A stretch of 64,000 bases of DNA from contig NZ_JBGJZM010000001.1 of NCBI RefSeq assembly GCF_042610425.1, positions 2,269,924-2,333,923 of the forward strand. The letters are read 5' to 3'. Both the position numbers and the translations under genes were made by a program. Below, one piece after another: positions 43,327 to 51,835 of this stretch. The stretch comes from Ectobacillus sp042610425 (GTDB lineage Bacteria > Bacillota > Bacilli > Bacillales > Bacillaceae_G). The notes beneath the pieces were generated by a model. It saw only the letters and a list, made by a program, of their open reading frames with translations, did not search any database and was not told where the DNA came from. Each line of letters starts with the position of its first letter. Positions within the stretch are counted from its first letter, which is position 1.

Positions 43327-44739
43327 TTATACATATTTTCGATTTGTCATCTTTCCATCAAAGGTAAATACCACAGCCTTATTTTCAATCATTGTTTCTA
43401 AATGAACCGAACGACCCCAAAGCTGATAGGTGTATGGCAGAACTTTCTCTAAATATTTCACATCTAACTCAATTCCTTCAAAATGATGCTTTAAATAAAG
43501 CTCACCATTCTTTACATAGTCTCCGTCATACACCGTTATATACGGAAATCCACCATTCACTCGCATATTGACAAGCTGATCTCTTACATGTGTCCAGTCT
43601 TTATCAATTACCTTGTATTCTTTACCTTGCTTTTGAAACAAATACAAGTCTTCGCGATAAACCAAGTCTTTATTTAAATAATTGCGAATAAAAGAAGTAT
43701 CAGACTCAATTTCACGAACTTCAAATATTTTTTCACGTCCCGTATTTGGTAGGACACCCTCTCTTTTCATTTCTTCAGTGGGGGTATTGTATCGTTCTTC
43801 GATATTTTCAAAAATTTTCAAGCCTAAATAATAAGGATTAATACTTGTTTTTGATGGCTGTACAACGCCAGCGTTTAGCTTTGCAAATTCAATAGCTTCC
43901 TCACTAGATAGATCCATTTCACGAATAATACGTTGATGCCAATAGGAAGCCCAGCCTTCGTTCATAATTTTCGTTTCCAACTGTGGCCAGAAATATAACA
44001 TTTCCTCCCGCATCATTGTTAATATATCTCGTTGCCAAGGTTCTAGCTCACGACTATACTCCTCAATAAAGAGAAGTAGATCTTTTTCAGGTTGTGGCGG
44101 AAATTTCTTTTTTGGACGTACTAGATGATTCTTGTTATTTCTATCATCTAAGTTCCATAAATCATCATAAGGGGAAGTTGGTTTTGAAGGAGGACCCTCT
44201 TCCTCCTCATCCATCGTCCATGCTAGTTTTGGCCGCATTAGAGACGGATCTATATGCTCTTGTAGTGCAAGCACTGCATCCAAAAATGTTTCGACTTCCT
44301 TCTTTCCGTATTTATGTTCATATTGCTTAATACGATCGGCAGTTGCTGCCATACTCTCAACCATATCTCGCTTCGTATTCATAAACCGAACGTTATTCTT
44401 AAAAAAATCACAATGCGCCAGTACATGGGCAACAATTAATTTATTTTGAATGAGTGAATTTGTTTCAAGTAAAAAAGCATAACAAGGATCGGAATTAATG
44501 ACAAGCTCGTAAATTTTACTTAATCCTAAATCGTAGTGAATCTTCATTTTGTAAAATTGCTTGCCAAAACTCCAATGTGAAAAACGCGTTGGCATTCCGT
44601 ATGCTCCAAATGTATAAATAATATCAGCTGGACAAATTTCATAGCGCATCGGATAAAAATCAAGTCCAAATCCTTTAGCGATTTCCGTAATTTCATCAAT
44701 TGCGTATTCCAATACTTTATAATCATCACTCTTCAACAT
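43327..44739 (-). CDS. spoVR: Stage V sporulation protein R
   Basis: SpoVR is needed for normal spore cortex in B. subtilis, but its chemistry is unknown. The 470 residues are colinear with the family: FYPMRYEICPADIIYTFGAYGMPTRF-type N terminus, HVLAHCDFFKNN near 125 and the highly conserved NEGWASYWHQRIIREM near 300 with His residues likely to bind metal. An acidic linker (DEEEEG) lies near 195. ATG 44739 follows GGGAGGGACT; the 18 codons upstream are rejected. It is divergent from yhdB, as these two are neighbours in B. subtilis also. Confidence 0.94.
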   Translation of the reverse strand: MLKSDDYKVLEYAIDEITEIAKGFGLDFYPMRYEICPADIIYTFGAYGMPTRFSHWSFGKQFYKMKIHYDLGLSKIYELVINSDPCYAFLLETNSLIQNKLIVAHVLAHCDFFKNNVRFMNTKRDMVESMAATADRIKQYEHKYGKKEVETFLDAVLALQEHIDPSLMRPKLAWTMDEEEEGPPSKPTSPYDDLWNLDDRNNKNHLVRPKKKFPPQPEKDLLLFIEEYSRELEPWQRDILTMMREEMLYFWPQLETKIMNEGWASYWHQRIIREMDLSSEEAIEFAKLNAGVVQPSKTSINPYYLGLKIFENIEERYNTPTEEMKREGVLPNTGREKIFEVREIESDTSFIRNYLNKDLVYREDLYLFQKQGKEYKVIDKDWTHVRDQLVNMRVNGGFPYITVYDGDYVKNGELYLKHHFEGIELDVKYLEKVLPYTYQLWGRSVHLETMIENKAVVFTFDGKMTNRKYV

Positions 44740-44939
44740 AGTCCCTCCCTTAGCTCTCTTATGACAATTGTATGAGAGGAAAGGACATTTCATGAAGATT
44801 GTTCTTATTACCCTTTAGTTTGTTCAAAAGACAGATTTCACAATAAAAATTATTGTATTCCTAACAAATTCTTTCAGGCTTACTTTTCAATCTACTAACA
44901 CACACTAATACCAACCCCTCAAAGTTAAGGAGGGATAAA

Positions 44940-45185
44940 ATGTTCTCAGAGTCTGACTATGACAAAGCATTGTATTATACCTACAATTGCGAGTGGGATG
45001 AGCTACTGGTTCTTATGGTAAGAACAAAGGATGAGCTTTTTTCTAAAAGGATTGAGCATTTTCTCCACGCCTTTAAATACGCAAAAGATTTACGCATAGT
45101 TGATCAACATCTACAGCTTATGTTCCAATATATTGATCATGCTTCCCAGAAATTGTATACGGAACAAATTGAACAGCATATGTAG
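44940..45185 (+). CDS. yhdB: YhdB-like protein
   Basis: This is an 81-residue, helical, charged protein (MFSESDYDKALYYTYNCEWDEL, then LMVRTKDELFSKRIEHFLHAF). It resembles the YhdB family of B. subtilis, which has no known function; adjacency to spoVR agrees with that. AAGGAGGGATAAA precedes the ATG. A terminator follows, shared with pgcA. Confidence 0.8.
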   Translation: MFSESDYDKALYYTYNCEWDELLVLMVRTKDELFSKRIEHFLHAFKYAKDLRIVDQHLQLMFQYIDHASQKLYTEQIEQHM

Positions 45186-45198
45186 TTTTCCTTATAAA

Positions 45199-45240
45199 GA
45201 AAAAAGGCATTCACACTTTACGTGAATGCCCTTCTTTTCA
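45199..45240. terminator. Bidirectional terminator between yhdB and pgcA
   Basis: GGCATTCAC (45206-45214) pairs with GTGAATGCC (45222-45230). A/T runs on both sides (AAAAAA and CTTCTTTT) allow use by both convergent genes. Confidence 0.85.
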
Positions 45241-45246
45241 AGCTAA

Positions 45247-46992
45247 TCAAGCCTTTTTTAGCAATGCATCATTTACTTTATCCATAAATGCTGTTGATAC
45301 TTCTTGTAGTTTTGCTTCGCTGTCTGCTAGACTTGTTCCTTTTACCCCAAAGTAAAATTTAACTTTTGGTTCTGTTCCAGATGGACGTAGGCAAACCCAT
45401 GTACCGTCCTCTAAAATATATTTTAATACGTTAGACTTTGGTAAATGGATTGTTTCTGTCGTTCCATTATCCAATGTTCGAATGCTTGTTTTATAATCTT
45501 CTACCGTTTTTACACGTATACCAGCAAATTCGCTTGGTGCTTCTTGACGGAATGTTGCAAGAAGGTTTCCAATTTGCTCTGCTCCATCTTTCCCTTTTAA
45601 GGTAAGAGATTTTAATCCTTCACGATAAAAACCATACTTTGCAAAGATTTCAAGCAAACCGTCATATAACGTCATACCGCGTTTCTTATAATAAGCAGCA
45701 ACTTCAATAGCGAAAATCGTAGCTTGGACAGCATCTTTATCCCGAACAAAGTCCCCGATTAAGTAGCCATAACTTTCTTCGTAGCCAAACTGGAATGTAT
45801 ATTCTCCAGTTTGTTCGAATTGCTTAATTTTTTCACCGATAAATTTAAAGCCAGTTAATGTATCAATTGTTTCAAGTCCGTAAGCCTTTGCAATGGCACG
45901 ACCAATTTCAGAGGTAACGATTGTTTTTAATACAATACCATTTTCAGGAAGAATATCCTTTTTCTTCTTTTGTGATAGCAAATAATCCAATAGGATTGCG
46001 CCTGTTTGGTTACCTGTTAGTACAGTATATTCTCCGTTGCTATTTTTTACTGCCACGCCAAGTCTGTCCGCATCAGGGTCTGTCGCTACAAGTACGTCAG
46101 CATTAATTTTCGTACCATACCCGATTGCAAGTTCAAAGGCTGCATGTTCTTCAGGATTTGGCGATTTTACAGTTGAGAAATTTCCATCCGGTAGCTCTTG
46201 TTCTTTTACGATTGTAATATTTGTATAACCGAGTGCATCTAATGCTTTACGAACTGGCTTATTAGATGTACCATGCAACGGTGTAAATACAATTTTCAGG
46301 TCCTTACCAATTTCTTCTGCTAGCTCAGGATGAACAGAAATTGTTTTGAGCTTTGCAACATATGTTTCATCCATTTCTTCACCGATAATTTTAATAAGTC
46401 CTTTTGCTTTTAAGGATTCTTCAGATTCTACATATATTTCTAATTCGTTTTCAATTTCATTTACTTTATCAATAACGATATCCGCTTCTTTTGGTGGAAG
46501 CTGACCGCCATCTTCACCATATACTTTATATCCATTATATTCAGGAGGATTGTGACTCGCTGTTACAACTATTCCTGAAAAAGCATTCAATTCACGAACT
46601 GCAAAGGATAGCTCTGGAGTTGGTCGAAGCTCTGCAAAAACATACGATTGAATGCTGTGTGTTGCAAGTGTTTTTGCTGCTTCCATTGCAAATTCTGGTG
46701 ACATATGACGAGAATCGAAGGCAATGACAACACCACGTTTTTTCGCTTTTTCTCCAAACGACTCAATAAAACGTGCTAGCCCTTCAGATGCCTTACGTAC
46801 CGTATATATGTTCATTCGGTTTGTACCAGGTCCAATTTCTCCTCGCATTCCGCCTGTACCGAATTCTAAGTTCTTATAGAAGCATTCTTCTAACCCTTTT
46901 TCGTTGTTTTTCATATTTTCAAGTACTGTTTTCATTTCTTCATCTAATGCTGGTGATTGAATCCAACGTTCGTATGCTTGCTTCCAACTCAT
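45247..46992 (-). CDS. pgcA: Phosphoglucomutase/phospho-sugar mutase PgcA
   Basis: PgcA interconverts glucose-6-phosphate and glucose-1-phosphate, supplying UDP-glucose for glycolipid anchors and teichoic-acid glucosylation. The phosphoserine loop is VVTASHNPPEYNGYKVY, the Mg2+ loop DPDADR, the sugar-binding loop FGYEESYG and the phosphate-binding loop RPSGTEPK. ATG 46992 follows AGGAGAGGATATTAGG and gives 581 residues, the B. subtilis length; the frame's 18 codons before it are rejected. Cytosolic. It is divergent from the DUF1540 gene across about 370 bp. Confidence 0.94.
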   Translation of the reverse strand: MSWKQAYERWIQSPALDEEMKTVLENMKNNEKGLEECFYKNLEFGTGGMRGEIGPGTNRMNIYTVRKASEGLARFIESFGEKAKKRGVVIAFDSRHMSPEFAMEAAKTLATHSIQSYVFAELRPTPELSFAVRELNAFSGIVVTASHNPPEYNGYKVYGEDGGQLPPKEADIVIDKVNEIENELEIYVESEESLKAKGLIKIIGEEMDETYVAKLKTISVHPELAEEIGKDLKIVFTPLHGTSNKPVRKALDALGYTNITIVKEQELPDGNFSTVKSPNPEEHAAFELAIGYGTKINADVLVATDPDADRLGVAVKNSNGEYTVLTGNQTGAILLDYLLSQKKKKDILPENGIVLKTIVTSEIGRAIAKAYGLETIDTLTGFKFIGEKIKQFEQTGEYTFQFGYEESYGYLIGDFVRDKDAVQATIFAIEVAAYYKKRGMTLYDGLLEIFAKYGFYREGLKSLTLKGKDGAEQIGNLLATFRQEAPSEFAGIRVKTVEDYKTSIRTLDNGTTETIHLPKSNVLKYILEDGTWVCLRPSGTEPKVKFYFGVKGTSLADSEAKLQEVSTAFMDKVNDALLKKA

Positions 46993-47366
46993 CCTAATAT
47001 CCTCTCCTGTTTTAAAAATTTCTAGTTTCACTACAAAATTTGTCATTCTTCTACATTAATTCTGTAAATCACATACATTTCCTGCAAGAAAAATGGCAAT
47101 ATGTTCTTTCTGTTCGTTAAGAATATGTAAAAAAGGAACTGTAAGTAATTTTATCATATCCTTAATTTTAAATAGCTAGAAGATGGTAAAAGTTTGTTTC
47201 TTTTTTCTAATTATTCGTGAATTCACTCCTATTTCCCCATATTTCAGCTTGTAGATAATATCCATACATGAACTTAGTACATCATGCTCACACTATTACC
47301 AAGAGGTTTTCCTCCTCTTGTTCACAATGGTTAGCTTTAGAAGATCAAATAAATGAGGTGAATTGT
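46993..47366. other. Intergenic region between pgcA and the DUF1540 gene
   Basis: These 374 bp hold no gene I can support. They are AT-rich, carry the upstream regions of both divergent genes, and include one small hairpin (CAAGAGG 47300-47306 with CCTCTTG 47314-47320) without a T run. Confidence 0.5.
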
Positions 47367-47579
47367 ATGCCCGATGTACGCTGTGCCGTTTCCAATTGTT
47401 CGTTTTGGGGCCAGAATAATTATTGTCAAGCAAATTCAATTATTGTAAAACCTGAATCACAATCGTATACATCTGAACAGAATTTGTTTGAAAGTTCAAT
47501 TCTAAATGGAATGATGATAGAAAGTGCCATAACTACCAGCTCGGAAACATGCTGTCAAACATTTCGCCCAAATATATAA
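47367..47579 (+). CDS. DUF1540 cysteine-rich protein
   Basis: This 70-residue protein begins MPDVRCAVSNCSFWGQNNYCQA, the Cys-x5-Cys-x7-Cys pattern of the DUF1540 domain, probably a small metal-binding or disulphide knot. Many members are found in spore formers; the function is unknown. The frame extends 33 codons upstream, but GAGGTGAATTGT is correctly placed before ATG 47367. A further CC pair lies near the C terminus. A terminator follows. Confidence 0.82.
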   Translation: MPDVRCAVSNCSFWGQNNYCQANSIIVKPESQSYTSEQNLFESSILNGMMIESAITTSSETCCQTFRPNI

Positions 47580-47605
47580 TCAAAAAATGAACTAATAAAG
47601 ATTTC

Positions 47606-47658
47606 GCGAAATAGATCGGTAAACAGATTTTTCTGTTCCAGTCTATTTCGCATTTTTG
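47606..47658. terminator. Terminator between the DUF1540 gene and the L,D-transpeptidase gene
   Basis: GCGAAATAG (47606-47614) pairs with CTATTTCGC (47643-47651), with an inner AACAG/CTGTT stem, then TTTTT on the plus strand. Confidence 0.75.
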
Positions 47659-47660
47659 AT

Positions 47661-48422
47661 TTAATGTTTTATGTTTCGTTTGTATTGATTTACGATAATA
47701 TATTCTGGTATTTGTTCATATGATATAGCCTTTGTTGAATCCCTAATATAGGTGCGATTTCCTACGTTGAACATGTCTTTATAATGCCGTGAAAACACTG
47801 GAAACTTTTGATTTGCTTTAATTTCTCTTATCGGAATAAAGTGCCCGTGAAAATCCTGCCAATATAGCATGGTTGTATCTAATGTACGAATTTGTCCAAT
47901 TTGCTTTGGATGAACCTGCTCCTTGTTCCAACTGATTACTTGATAGCCAAATTTATGGGCAGCTCTCTCCACTGATTCATCGAATGTGGCAATAACTACA
48001 CTCGTTTGTAGTGGAGTACGTTCGTATAGCCACTGTATATTGCGATCATTCATTCGTATGCAGCCATTAGACTCACGGCTTCCAATTGAATATTCCTTAT
48101 TCGTTCCATGAATCCCATATTGCTTATAGTTTAATCCCATCCATCTTGTACCTAATGGATTATTGGGAGCACCACCCTCAATCTGCTTACGATGGTAGTC
48201 TTTATTTTTATACTTGTCTATAATGAAAAAACGTCCCTCTGGTGTAGGGGTTTCTGATGTTCCTGTCGACACAGGAAAGCTTTTCATATACATCCCATTT
48301 TCAAAATAGGATAGTTGGTTATTTGCAAGATTTATTACTATAAACCGATCCCCCTGGCCAGCTCCTTGCACATTTGAAATAATTATAGTAAGTATATACA
48401 ACGATAAAAGTAGTATGCGCAT
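47661..48422 (-). CDS. Secreted L,D-transpeptidase (YkuD domain)
   Basis: The enzyme links peptidoglycan stem peptides through a catalytic cysteine. Residues 1-20 are a signal peptide (ILLLSLYILTIIISNVQG) and the YkuD domain covers about 26-145: INLANNQLSYFENG, STGTSETPTPEG, then YGIHGTNKEYSIGSRES and NGCIRM with His and Cys in the catalytic arrangement. The last 100 residues have no domain I know. It is probably released to or held at the wall outside the membrane. Many Bacillus relatives act in spore or stationary-phase wall; which applies here is unknown. Confidence 0.9.
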   Translation of the reverse strand: MRILLLSLYILTIIISNVQGAGQGDRFIVINLANNQLSYFENGMYMKSFPVSTGTSETPTPEGRFFIIDKYKNKDYHRKQIEGGAPNNPLGTRWMGLNYKQYGIHGTNKEYSIGSRESNGCIRMNDRNIQWLYERTPLQTSVVIATFDESVERAAHKFGYQVISWNKEQVHPKQIGQIRTLDTTMLYWQDFHGHFIPIREIKANQKFPVFSRHYKDMFNVGNRTYIRDSTKAISYEQIPEYIIVNQYKRNIKH

Positions 48423-48454
48423 AGCTATTCCTCTCGAACGTTCATTTCCTGATT

Positions 48455-49321
48455 TTACCCATTAACCACTACCCCTCCATTCACATGTAACATCTGTCCG
48501 GTTACATACGTTGCATCCTGCGAAGCAAGATATACATAGGCTCCTGCTACCTCCCAAGGCTGACCTGGTCGCCCCATTGGAACATCACCTCCAAATTCAC
48601 TTACCTTCTCTGCATCGAAGCTTGATGGAATAAGTGGTGTCCAGATTGGACCCGGTGCTATCCCATTCACACGAATCCCTACCTTAACGAGAGATTTAGA
48701 TAACGAACGGGTAAACGATACAATTGCTCCCTTACTAGATGCATAATCAAGTAACGATTCATTTCCTTCGTATGCTGTGATCGAAGCGGTATTAATAATG
48801 CAATCTCCTTTCTTTAAATATGGAAGTGCTGCCTTTGTTATATAAAAATACGAAAACAAATTTATCCGAAAAGTTCGTTCGAGTTGACTTGCTGTAATAT
48901 CTAATAAACTATTTTGTGGATATTGTACAGCTAAATTATTCACAATAACATGTAGATTACCCAGTTTTTCAGCCGTGCTTTTTACAGTTTCTATACAATG
49001 CTCTTCTTCACTTAAATCACCAGCAACTAGAACACACTTGACTCCATATGATTCAACAAGCTGTTTTGTCATTTTGGCATCTTCATGCTCATCGAAATAA
49101 GCGATGCTTATATTAGCGCCTTCCTTTGCAAAAGCAATTGCAACTGCCTTGCCAATGCCACTATCTCCGCCAGTTATAAGGGCACATTTACCTTGTAGCT
49201 TTCCTGATCCCTTGTACAAGGAATTGTCAAATACGGGTTTAGGATTCATTAGAGATTCCAACCCTGGCTGTTTCTCTTGATGTTGCGGGGGTTGTAGTTG
49301 TTTCGTTTGCATTTGTTTCAT
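48455..49321 (-). CDS. Short-chain dehydrogenase (YhdF/general-stress type)
   Basis: This is a 288-residue oxidoreductase with an extended N terminus rich in Gln (LQPPQHQEKQPG), typical of the YhdF/YdaD/glucose-dehydrogenase-like group linked to general stress. The Rossmann motif is ALITGGDSGIGKAVAIAFA, the structural motif is VNNLAVQ (normally NNAG, here altered), and the catalytic set is the Ser in TASITAYEG with YASSK. NADP preference and substrate are unknown. GGTAAGGAGGCTACCAA precedes the ATG. Confidence 0.9.
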   Translation of the reverse strand: MKQMQTKQLQPPQHQEKQPGLESLMNPKPVFDNSLYKGSGKLQGKCALITGGDSGIGKAVAIAFAKEGANISIAYFDEHEDAKMTKQLVESYGVKCVLVAGDLSEEEHCIETVKSTAEKLGNLHVIVNNLAVQYPQNSLLDITASQLERTFRINLFSYFYITKAALPYLKKGDCIINTASITAYEGNESLLDYASSKGAIVSFTRSLSKSLVKVGIRVNGIAPGPIWTPLIPSSFDAEKVSEFGGDVPMGRPGQPWEVAGAYVYLASQDATYVTGQMLHVNGGVVVNG

Positions 49322-49477
49322 TTGGTAGCCTCCTTACCAAGTTGTCATAATTAGCATGACCACAAAGGCTCCATTGTAGTAATTGTAAAATAAAAAAAAT
49401 ATAAGATTTTTCAGTTTTTTTGTCCTGAAAATCCAACTATGATTTCACAGAAATATTTCTTGCAATTCATTAAAACA

Positions 49478-49514
49478 ACGAATAATATATATTACTGTTG
49501 TCATTATTATTCGT
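49478..49514 (+). promoter_or_regulatory. Perfect 10-bp inverted repeat before the purine permease gene
   Basis: ACGAATAATA (49478-49487) and TATTATTCGT (49505-49514) are exact inverse complements, 17 bp apart, ending eight bases before the ribosome site. There is no T run, so it is more like an operator or translation-control hairpin than a terminator. No purine riboswitch core is present. Confidence 0.5.
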
Positions 49515-49534
49515 ATAAAAGAAAGGATTTTACT

Positions 49535-50836
49535 ATGTTTAACCTCTCAAACCATAACACAAATATAAAAACAGAAATTATTGCTGGGATTACAACATTT
49601 CTTACAATGGCGTACATTGTCGTTGTCAATCCCGTTATTCTTTCCGATGCAGGCGTCCCATTTCAACAAGGATTTACAGCAACGATTATCGCTGCTTTTG
49701 TTGGAACATTATGTATGGCACTATTTGCAAATATGCCCATTGCCATTGCTCCTGGAATGGGATTAAATGCTTATTTTGCCTACTCCGTCGTGAAAGCTCA
49801 TGCTGGCGTTACATTTGCAATAGCGTTTTCAGCAGTATTTATAACAGGTCTCATTTTTCTCGTTCTATCCTTAACAAGCTTCCGAACCAAATTAATGGAA
49901 GTTATTCCTGAAAATATTAAGCATGCTATTACTGCAGGAATCGGTTTATTTATAGCATTTATTGGATTACGACTAACCGGGATTATTACAAAACACCCCA
50001 CTAATTTAGTCGGGATAGGTGATTTTCATTCACCTTCCGTTTTACTTGCTTTAGCTGGCCTAGCCATTACCCTTATCCTACTTGTTCGAAATGTTAAGGG
50101 CGCCTTATTCCTAGGGATGTTGCTTACATCCATTCTTTCACTAGTAACCGGACAGCTCTCGTTTCATAAAGGAATTGTTTCCCTGCCTTCTCTTCCGAGT
50201 GGAGTCATTGTAGCAAATCCTATAACAGCAGTTAGTGATGTCATTCATTATGGTTTATACGGCGTAGTTTTTTCATTTTTACTCGTTACCTTATTTGATA
50301 CAACTGGCACGTTACTTGGTGTATCCGAGCAAGCAGGGTTGATGAAAAATGGAAAACTACCTCAGGCAGGACGTGCCCTTCTTTCTGATAGTATCTCTAC
50401 AACAGTCGGCGCCATGTTCGGTACTAGTCCCACAACTGCTTACATCGAATCTTCTGCAGGCGTTGGGGCTGGAGGTCGTACTGGTCTAACAGCTCTCGTA
50501 ATTGCTATTTTATTTGCAATAGCAGCCTTCTTTAGCCCGCTCGTAGATGCTGTTTCTAGTGTAAATGCTATTACATCACCTTCTCTTATTATTGTTGGAA
50601 GTTTTATGATGGGCTCAGTTCGTAATATTCGTTGGGACGAATTTGATGAAGCATTTCCCGCTTTTCTCGTCATTTTAAGTATGCCGCTTACATCAAGTAT
50701 TTCAACGGGAATATCCCTCGGATTCATTACATATCCGCTTATGAAGATAGCAAAGGGAAAATTTCGTGATGTACATCCGCTTGTATACCTATTTGCCGTA
50801 TTGTTTTTGTATCAACTTGTATGGTTGTCTCGGTAA
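49535..50836 (+). CDS. Hypoxanthine/guanine permease (AzgA/PbuG-type)
   Basis: This H+-coupled purine importer of the AzgA branch of nucleobase transporters has 433 residues and about 13 hydrophobic helices. Conserved segments include TEIIAGITTFLTMAYIVVVNP at the start, IAPGMGLNAYFAYSVV, TAGIGLFIAFIGLR, TLFDTTGTLLGV and GTSPTTAYIESSAGVGAGGRTGLTA. The frame is open from 49439, but GAAAGGATTTTACT marks ATG 49535. B. subtilis has two such transporters (PbuG, PbuO), and I cannot tell which is the orthologue. Confidence 0.9.
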   Translation: MFNLSNHNTNIKTEIIAGITTFLTMAYIVVVNPVILSDAGVPFQQGFTATIIAAFVGTLCMALFANMPIAIAPGMGLNAYFAYSVVKAHAGVTFAIAFSAVFITGLIFLVLSLTSFRTKLMEVIPENIKHAITAGIGLFIAFIGLRLTGIITKHPTNLVGIGDFHSPSVLLALAGLAITLILLVRNVKGALFLGMLLTSILSLVTGQLSFHKGIVSLPSLPSGVIVANPITAVSDVIHYGLYGVVFSFLLVTLFDTTGTLLGVSEQAGLMKNGKLPQAGRALLSDSISTTVGAMFGTSPTTAYIESSAGVGAGGRTGLTALVIAILFAIAAFFSPLVDAVSSVNAITSPSLIIVGSFMMGSVRNIRWDEFDEAFPAFLVILSMPLTSSISTGISLGFITYPLMKIAKGKFRDVHPLVYLFAVLFLYQLVWLSR

Positions 50837-50869
50837 ATGAAGTCAACTGTTATCTTCTCTGAATAAAAG

Positions 50870-50905
50870 GAAAAAGCATCAGCTACTAGCTGATGCTTTT
50901 TCTCC
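50870..50905. terminator. Bidirectional terminator between permease and patatin genes
   Basis: AGCATCAGCT and AGCTGATGCT pair around ACT, flanked by AAAAA and TTTTT. The patatin stop codon lies within the left arm. Confidence 0.88.
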
Positions 50906-51751
50906 TAAATATTCTTTTAATTTCTCAGATTGACGTTTTGCATCACGATAACCTTGCTCGTACAGTAGCTCTAGCTTATGTACATCCTTTTCCATTCTTC
51001 CTACTTGAAGTGGCTCAAACGGACGAATAATAAACACTTTGCCTTCTTTCTCTAACTGTTCCACATAACGCAATGTTTCATTGTAGGTTTGATAACGTGT
51101 TAACATCTGTTCTACTAATTTTGGATATTTCCGATACGCTTGCTTTGCAATCCAACCAAATTTCGAAGGCTTTTTTTCATACCCTTCATTTCGTGTTAAG
51201 ACAAGGACTACTTTTTCAGCACCGTCCTGCATTGCCTTACGAATCGGAATCGGGTCTGATATACCGCCGTCCATAAGCTTTTTTTCACGAAACTCCACAA
51301 CAGGGGCAATAAAAGGCAAGGAGCTAGAAGCGCGTAGCATCGTTAGTGCTTCTTCCTGCGTACCATCCTTTTCAAAATACACAGGATTACCTGTTTCTAC
51401 ATCCGTAGCTCCGATCACAAAATGCTCTTTCGCTGCAAAATACGTATCAAAATCAAATGGCACATGCTCAGTTGGAATTTCCTGAAATATAAAGTCCATA
51501 TCAAACAACTGACCTTTTCGAAATAGATTTCGATACGATAAATAATTTGGATGGTTGATGTAGCCAATATTTACTTCTTTATTTCGTCCATTTTGGCGTG
51601 ATAAGTAGGAGGCTGCATTGCATGCTCCTGCTGAAACTCCAATTACATAAGGAAAGAACATATTTTGTTCCATAAATAATTCAAGTACTCCAGCAGTATA
51701 TACTCCGCGCATCCCACCGCCTTCAAGTACTAATCCTGCATTCTCTTGCAT
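50879..51751 (-). CDS. Patatin-like phospholipase
   Basis: This lipid acyl hydrolase uses a Ser-Asp dyad. The oxyanion motif LVLEGGGMRGVYTAGVL lies at residues 7-23, the nucleophile Ser in GVSAGACNAAS (about 40) and the Asp in MDGGISDPIPI (about 160). The 290 residues and cytosolic character (no signal peptide) match the bacterial YjjU-like group, whose substrates are unknown. GTTAAGGAGATGAACGT precedes the ATG. It follows the thiamine operon by 85 bp on the same strand but has a plausible separate ribosome site and no functional tie. Confidence 0.9.
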   Translation of the reverse strand: MQENAGLVLEGGGMRGVYTAGVLELFMEQNMFFPYVIGVSAGACNAASYLSRQNGRNKEVNIGYINHPNYLSYRNLFRKGQLFDMDFIFQEIPTEHVPFDFDTYFAAKEHFVIGATDVETGNPVYFEKDGTQEEALTMLRASSSLPFIAPVVEFREKKLMDGGISDPIPIRKAMQDGAEKVVLVLTRNEGYEKKPSKFGWIAKQAYRKYPKLVEQMLTRYQTYNETLRYVEQLEKEGKVFIIRPFEPLQVGRMEKDVHKLELLYEQGYRDAKRQSEKLKEYLGEKASASS

Positions 51752-51835
51752 ACGTTCATCTCCTTAACTTTATTAACATTACATTAAGTATAACAACATG
51801 TAACGTAATTCGGAAAGAACTTGTTTACAAGAGCT

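Noticed and set aside
47268..47366. N-terminal extension of the DUF1540 protein
   Set aside because: The DUF1540 pattern begins at the ATG 47367, which has a good ribosome site; the extension includes an unrelated hairpin.
49439..49534. Purine riboswitch before the purine permease gene
   Set aside because: None of the conserved junction elements of the purine aptamer is present.
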